From CAVROT01 sp963722905 (GTDB lineage: Bacteria; Pseudomonadota; Alphaproteobacteria; Rhodobacterales; Rhodobacteraceae), in assembly GCA_963722905.1 (NCBI GenBank), contig CAVROT010000001.1, forward strand, positions 1-64,000: DNA of 64,000 nucleotides, read 5' to 3'. The notes beneath the pieces were generated by a model. That model was not told the origin of the DNA and did not search any database. It saw only the letters and a program-made list of their open reading frames with translations. The translations under genes and the position numbers were made by a program. Below, in pieces: positions 59,197-64,000 of this stretch (the first letter of the stretch is position 1; each line of letters begins with the position of its first letter).

Positions 59197-61660
59197 ATGG
59201 AGCCGACGATGCCAGCGACCGACCTCACCGGCCAGTTCTGCGCCGCGCCCGTGCGCATCGGCGGCGGCGGGTTCATCCAGGACGTTATCTACAGCGCCGC
59301 CGCGCCGGGCGTTCGCTATGCGATCAGCGACGTCGGCGGGGCCTTCCGCCGGGATCTGGACGAGGGGGCGCCGGGCGAGTGGGTCCAGATGGCGACGTGC
59401 GCGGGCCAAGGGCTGGACCGGGGCTGCACAGTCGGCGCCGGGAACTACGGCACGCAGGCCATCGCGGCCCACCCCACCGACCCCGACATTGTGCTGATGA
59501 GCTGCGACAGCCGCACGACGTGCGAGACCCCGGGCACCGTCTACCGCTCGACCGACGGCGGGCGCACGTTCCAGCCCTCGGACCGGCGGGTGGATATCGA
59601 CGCCAACGACGCGCACGACAAGTTCCCGCAGCGGCTGGCGTTCGATCCGGGGAACCCTGCGTAACGGGCTCTCCCGGTCGACCGACGGCGGCGCGACCTT
59701 CGATCCGGTGACAGGACCCGGGGCGCCGTCCGGTAACGGGAACGTCGCCCTTCTGGCGTTCGACAGGAACGCGCCGCAGGTGATGGTCGGCGGAGAGATG
59801 GCGGCGTCGGTCCTCTGCGCCGTCACGCGGCGCGGCGATACGTTCCGGTTCGAGAACGCGGGCGTCGCCTTCGCCAAGATCTCCGACGGGCAGATCGTGG
59901 ACGGCGCCTTCGCGCAGGACATCGACGTGCCGCCGGATGGCACCGTACCGATCACCCACACGCCCGACCCGAAGGGTGGCGGCCGGAACGCCGTTGCACG
60001 GTGGGACGTCGCCGACCCGGACGGGGGATGGTCGCCGACCCGGACGGGGGATGGTCGGCGACCCGGACGGGGGATGGTCGGCGACCGTCCCGGGCCGCCC
60101 GCAAAGCGCCGTCAGCGGCGGGTCCGACGCCGTAAGCTCGGCGGTGATCGTGGATCCGACGGACATGTCGTTCGACATCTACACCTCCACCGGCGGCGGC
60201 CGCGTCTTCCGGTATGGGAATGGCGGTGCCTCCTGTCAGGACATCGGCGTCTCCCTCCGGTCGAGCCCCGACATTCCGTGCCTGGCGGACACCGTAGAGA
60301 GCTGTTTCTCCGTCGCCTCCCTCGACGTAGAGCCTGTCACGCCGAACGCGCTGACCGTTTCCTACGGGATCGGGGTGTGGACGGTCGACACCGCGACCCT
60401 GACGCCCGGTTCGAACAATAAACGGGTGTCCGACAGCCGCGGGATCGAGAACCTCGTGTCGCGCAACGGGGCCTATACGTCCGAGGGTTTCGTCGTCGCC
60501 GTCGACGACCACACCGCCGTCCTGATCACCGATCCCGACAGCTATCCTGCGACGCAGACCCTCGGCCTGCAGGGCAGTCTTTCGGCCATCGCGAACGGAC
60601 CCAGCGTCGCGACACCCGGGAACGACCTCACCTGTGTCGCCGCGCTCGGCTACAACGTCGAGGGCGGCAACCATCCGGGAGACCCGACCTATCCGGACTA
60701 TTCCGGCTACTCGGCCGACGGGGGCCAGACCCGGGACCATTTCGGGTCCCTGACCGGCACTACCCACCCCAGGCCCCTACCGGCCGGGAACAGTGCGCTA
60801 TCCGCACGCGCGCAAGGCGAGACCGTCGCGCAGACCAACCTCGTCCGGCTGCCGCAGAACGACTGCGCTCCCCGTCACAGCCTCGGCAATGGCGACGCCT
60901 GGCAGCAGAGCGCGTCCTTCGCCCGCTTCGACGAACGGGATCCGGGCGCCATCCAGTTCGGCTTCCAGCAGTCGCTGTTCAACAGCTAGCTGCGCAGCGA
61001 GCATGTCGAGGCGGATGCCGGGACGCCGGGCATGTTCTTCATGTACCCGGCGCAACTCGGCTTCTGGACGATCACCGACGGCGCCGGAACCCGCCACGCC
61101 GCCGCCGCCGCCGTGGAAGCTGACACTGACGGACGCCGGTACCGGCGAGGCCCCGCTTGTCCTGACCGGCGGCACCGAGACCCCGCCGTCGCTCCTTGAG
61201 GGGCGCTGCGTCACCGTCGTGGCCACGGCCCCCACGCCTGACGTCAGGATCGGCTGCATCGCGTTCCAGTACCGGGGCCGAAAGCAAGGTCGAGAACCAT
61301 GCGCCCTATACCGTTTACGGCGACGGCGGTTCCCGGCTTCCGATTGGTCGATCCGATTTCGGCGAGGGCGCGCAGACCCTGTCCTGCAAGATCTTCGAGG
61401 GTGCGAACCCGGGCGGCGCCGTCGCCGAAACCGGCAGCGCGCCCTTCGAGATCCTCGGCGCCGGCACGGCCGGAGCGGACGCCCTCGCCTTCCATAAAGG
61501 CATGAAGGCGGCGGATCGGGTCGCATGGGCGTCGGACGCCCATGGGGCGCGGGACCGTTCGTCGGGCGACAGGACGTCGCCAGATGGCGATTCGGGGCCG
61601 GTATGGGAGCTCTCCCGAAGCGACGGCTCCGTGTCGGACGGCGCAGACCTGCTGCTCTGA
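59197..61660 (+). pseudogene. BNR-repeat (sialidase-like) surface protein, multiply broken
   Basis: Start ATG at 59197; RYAISDVGGAFRRDLDE, YRSTDGGRTFQPSD and SRSTDGGATFDPVT are Asp-box (BNR) propeller repeats. Breaks: a +1 shift at 59661 (TAA instead of continuing), a 23-bp triplication at 60011-60079 that shifts the frame, an in-frame TAG at 60987, and further shifts near 61090 and 61280. The C-terminal piece reads ESKVENHAPYTVYGDGGSRL, IFEGANPGG, the pattern of a beta-sandwich repeat common on secreted proteins. Reassembled, it would be about 820 residues. There is no classical signal peptide. Probably it once acted on or bound an extracellular glycan. Confidence 0.65.
60011..60079 (+). repeat. 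23-bp sequence in three tandem copies
   Basis: Three copies of a 23-base unit (GCCGACCCGGACGGGGGATG plus GTC, the third starting GGC) follow one another. Since 23 is not a multiple of three, two extra copies add 46 bases and shift the host reading frame. With one copy the BNR gene frame before and after would agree. Confidence 0.9.
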
Positions 61661-62260
61661 CCGCCGATAGCGGCGCAACGGGTTGCGTCAGGGCCTTCCG
61701 GCGCGACGGCCGGGTACGTGACCGGGGAGCGCCGCTTCGACGCCGCGCGTCGGCACACCGGCCGGTGCGCGCCTCCCGGCAACTGCCGTCTCCGCGGATG
61801 GTGCGATGATCGGCGTCGTCGGTCCGTCGTGACCCGAGGCCCGACCGGCATCATGGAGGCCCGATATGCCCAAGGACACCCGGGTCGCATCTGACCCTCC
61901 GGCCACGCTGTTCATTGCCACGGCCGGGGCGGCCAGCGTGGTCAAGGCGGTCTGCGTCGACCGCGGTGAGCCGAGATGCGCCTGCGTCGGCGGCAACTCG
62001 GACGGGCCCCCGGGTTTCGGGTCGCCGACAGGGAACGCCAGGACGATGGGAATGGCCCGCGTCATGCCCGTGCGCCTCGTCGCCAGACGCGCCTTCGGAC
62101 CCGGTTGGCGCTCCGCGGTCCCGCCAGGAATATAGGGCCGGTCGGGCCAATTCATGACGCGGCCCTTGGCCTTTGACCGCGCCCTGACGAAAGTCCGGAC
62201 AGACACCGCCACGCGTAACGCGGGGCAGGTGCCGATGGTCGGTGGAAGGATCGCTGCGGA
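61661..62260 (+). other. no gene seen
   Basis: About 600 bases without a supported gene between the BNR remnant and the alcohol dehydrogenase. A short plus frame at 61866-62135 (MPKDTRVASDPPATLFIATA) has a start but no family signature. Nothing convincing is visible. Confidence 0.4.
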
Positions 62261-63247
62261 ATGAAGGCTCTCGTCTACACTGGCCCCGGGGCGCTGGAGG
62301 TCCGTGACGTGGCCGATCCGGTGCCGGCGGTCGGCGACCGGCTGGTGCGGATCGACGGCGTCGGGATCTGCGGGTCGGACATCCACGCCTATCTGGGGCG
62401 CGATGACCGCCGCCCCGCCCCGCTGATCCTGGGTCACGAGGCTGCCGGCACCGTGTCCGGCGGGCCGACGGACGGCACCCGCGTGACGATCAACCCGCTG
62501 GTGGCGTGCGGCCGCTGCGCCGCTTGCCACTCGGGCCGCGAGAATCTGTGCGGCGCCCGGCAGGTCATCTCCCTGCCCCCGCGCGACGGCGCCTTCGCCC
62601 GGTTCGTCGCGATGCCGGAGCGCAACCTCGTGGCGGTGCCGGGCGACGTCCCGCCGGAACGGGCCGCCCTGGCCGAGCCGCTCGCGGTGGGCTGGCACGC
62701 CGTCCGGCTGGGGCGCGATGCCCTGCGCTCCAGCCCCGCGGACACCGCGCTGGTGATCGGCGGCGGCGCCATCGGGGTGGCCGCCGCGGTATGCCTGCTG
62801 GCGCAGGGTATCGCCGACGTGACCCTTGTCGAGCCGAACGGCCTTCGACGCGACTATCTCGATCTCGGGCGGGGTGTCGCGGTCATGGCGCCGGACGAAA
62901 TCGCCGGGCACCGGTTCGACATGATCCTCGACTGCGTCGGCATCGACGCCACGCGGGCCACCGCCAGCGGCGCCGTGCGGCCGGGCGGGGCAATCGTGCA
63001 TGTCGGGCTGGGCGGCGGGACCGGCGGGCTCGACATCCGGCGCATGACGCTGCACGAGATCGCCTTCATCGGGACCTATACGTTCACCGCCCGGGATTTC
63101 CGCGACACCTGCGCGGCCATGTTCGCGGGACGGCTGGGCGCGCTCGACTGGTACGAGACGCGCCCGCTGGCCGAGGGCGCCCGGGCCTTCGCGGACATCC
63201 GTGCGGGCCGGGTGGCCGCGCCGAAAATCGTGCTGACGCCACAATAG
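62261..63247 (+). CDS. zinc-containing alcohol/polyol dehydrogenase (MDR family)
   Basis: A 328-residue medium-chain dehydrogenase. Catalytic zinc: Cys in VGICGSDIHAYLG and His-Glu in ILGHEAAGTVSG. Structural zinc: four Cys in CGRCAACHSGRENLC. Rossmann motif ALVIGGGAIGVAAAVCLLAQ. The group resembles sorbitol/threonine dehydrogenase-like proteins; Glu in LVEPNG suggests NAD. The substrate is unknown. The ATG at 62261 begins the typical MKALVYTGPGALEVRDV; the ribosome binding site GGAAGGATC lies 12 bases upstream. It stands alone. Confidence 0.9.
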   Translation: MKALVYTGPGALEVRDVADPVPAVGDRLVRIDGVGICGSDIHAYLGRDDRRPAPLILGHEAAGTVSGGPTDGTRVTINPLVACGRCAACHSGRENLCGARQVISLPPRDGAFARFVAMPERNLVAVPGDVPPERAALAEPLAVGWHAVRLGRDALRSSPADTALVIGGGAIGVAAAVCLLAQGIADVTLVEPNGLRRDYLDLGRGVAVMAPDEIAGHRFDMILDCVGIDATRATASGAVRPGGAIVHVGLGGGTGGLDIRRMTLHEIAFIGTYTFTARDFRDTCAAMFAGRLGALDWYETRPLAEGARAFADIRAGRVAAPKIVLTPQ

Positions 63248-63661
63248 CCGACGTCGCGCGGGCCCGGGGGAAGGCCTGCCTGTGCGCGAACGCGCGACGG
63301 GCGATGCACGAATGGGTCCCTGCCGGCCGCGCCTGTCGCCGCTGCCGCCGCCCTGCCGGGGCGGTACCCCCCACCTCCGCCGGCCGGCCGGGGCGATGCA
63401 TGGCGGCCGCGGCCGATAGGGCGAAGGAGAGGGGATGCCGGACCCAACGCGACCCGATCCGCAGAAGCGGGCCTGCCGGTGGAGGTCATGCGCATGCACC
63501 CGTCCGGGACGCCGGTTCCGAAGGGTCGGGCGCCGTCGGCATCGGCCCGTGGGCTTTCGGCGACGCGGGTGGTGCGACAGAAGCGATGCCCGGTCTATAG
63601 TCTGCGAGGGAAAGCCGTCGGTCCGCGCCCGGGTCCGGCGGCCGGCGATGGAGGACGGCCA
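63248..63661 (+). other. no gene seen
   Basis: About 410 bases between the dehydrogenase and the partial acyltransferase. No frame shows a recognisable family. A promoter for the acyltransferase gene may be located in its 3' half. Confidence 0.4.
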
Positions 63662-64000
63662 TTGGACGACGCGAGGCACGCCGGGCAGGCCCCCGGCATC
63701 CGGTCCGCCGCCGGGGACGCGACGGGCGGCGTTCCGGCAGCCGGTCAGGTCGACGCCAGCCGGGCCGCGGGCCCGCCCTACGACGGCCGCCGTCTGTCCT
63801 ATGCCACGACCTTCACCGATCCGCGGCAGCAGGCGATCATCCGCACGATCGAGCTTCTGACGGCCAGGCCCGCGCTCCTGCGGCGGATCCGCCGGTTCGA
63901 GGCGATGGGCGTGCCCGACGGCCAGCCGTTCTGGGCGAGGGCGCTGGAGGTTCTGGGCATCGACGTCGTGACGCCCGGGTCCGAGATCGCCCGCGTCCCC
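63662..64000 (+). CDS. lysophospholipid acyltransferase family protein (partial, runs off window)
   Basis: The frame is open to the window end. Probable start TTG at 63662, preceded by GGAGG about 7 bases upstream; no in-frame ATG precedes the conserved part. Residues about 38-110 read PPYDGRRLSYATTFTDPRQQ, AIIRTIELLTARPALLRRIR, RFEAMGVPDGQPFWARALEV and LGIDVVTPGSEIARVP. This is the N-terminal region seen in roseobacter 1-acylglycerol-3-phosphate-type acyltransferases, just before the (unseen) NHxxxxD motif. The acyltransferase assignment therefore rests on this leading part only. Confidence 0.6.
   Translation, partial: MDDARHAGQAPGIRSAAGDATGGVPAAGQVDASRAAGPPYDGRRLSYATTFTDPRQQAIIRTIELLTARPALLRRIRRFEAMGVPDGQPFWARALEVLGIDVVTPGSEIARVP

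Overview
The window comes from a very GC-rich alphaproteobacterium, most likely a member of the Rhodobacteraceae (roseobacter/rhodobacter group). Supporting signs are the order murA - DUF2948 - hisD - infA - maf - RNase E/G - yacG - tRNA-Phe, the split TRAP transporter genes, the short RNase E/G protein, and a zur/znuCB versus znuA divergent locus. GTG and TTG starts and 4-base ATGA/GTGA stop-start overlaps are frequent. Most of the window is densely coding. One accessory stretch (about 5.9-14.9 kb) is visibly less GC-rich in places and full of dead transposons.

Layout. (1) 1-5.8 kb: tRNA-Thr, then a conserved housekeeping operon (murA to yacG), then tRNA-Phe. (2) 5.9-14.9 kb: an island beginning just after tRNA-Phe. 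It has a tyrosine recombinase, remnants of IS21, IS3 and IS5 family transposons, one complete IS (10902-12404, perfect 6-bp direct repeats) inserted in an older IS5-type remnant, an orphan CheY-like regulator and an orphan PP-loop (AsnB-like) protein. (3) 14.9-22.8 kb: a decaying amino-acid catabolism locus. It contains an ALDH7-type aminoadipate-semialdehyde dehydrogenase, a TRAP transporter with a frameshifted binding protein, a D-amino-acid-oxidase-type flavoprotein, a broken Lrp regulator, a 5'-truncated saccharopine dehydrogenase and an Asp/Glu racemase. This looks like a lysine (saccharopine) pathway losing parts. (4) 23.1-29.4 kb: one leftward operon with an SDR, a complete polyamine-type ABC importer and a second HisD-family dehydrogenase. 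(5) 29.8-46.2 kb: a leftward surface-polysaccharide operon headed by kdsD-kdsB-kdsA, then several glycosyltransferases, a capsule-type transferase, an epimerase, a sulfotransferase, a methyltransferase and a GSCFA protein. It is probably a Kdo-dependent, possibly sulfated, capsule or LPS decoration system. (6) 46.5-49.9 kb: dnaE2 with a possible SOS box and an unusual repeat-rich insertion. (7) 50.0-53.5 kb: the zinc importer znuABC with zur and a Zur box. (8) 53.8-64 kb: a decayed SMP-30 gene, a PaoABC-type molybdenum aldehyde oxidoreductase operon, a multiply broken BNR-repeat surface protein, a zinc alcohol dehydrogenase and the start of a lysophospholipid acyltransferase.

The most unusual observation is a roughly 41-bp hairpin-forming repeat found three times, both orientations, each time inside the reading frame of a dead transposase (8723-8763 in an IS3 orfB, 10567-10606 and 12658-12698 in an IS5 transposase). 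Removing exactly 40-41 bases in each case rejoins the transposase reading frame. That points to a tiny mobile palindrome, comparable in concept to Rickettsia palindromic elements or REP sequences. A second unusual point is the number of genes that are intact except for one or two single-base indels (dctP, the epimerase, dnaE2, the Mo-subunit gene, the BNR protein). These are either recent decay or consensus errors in the assembly.
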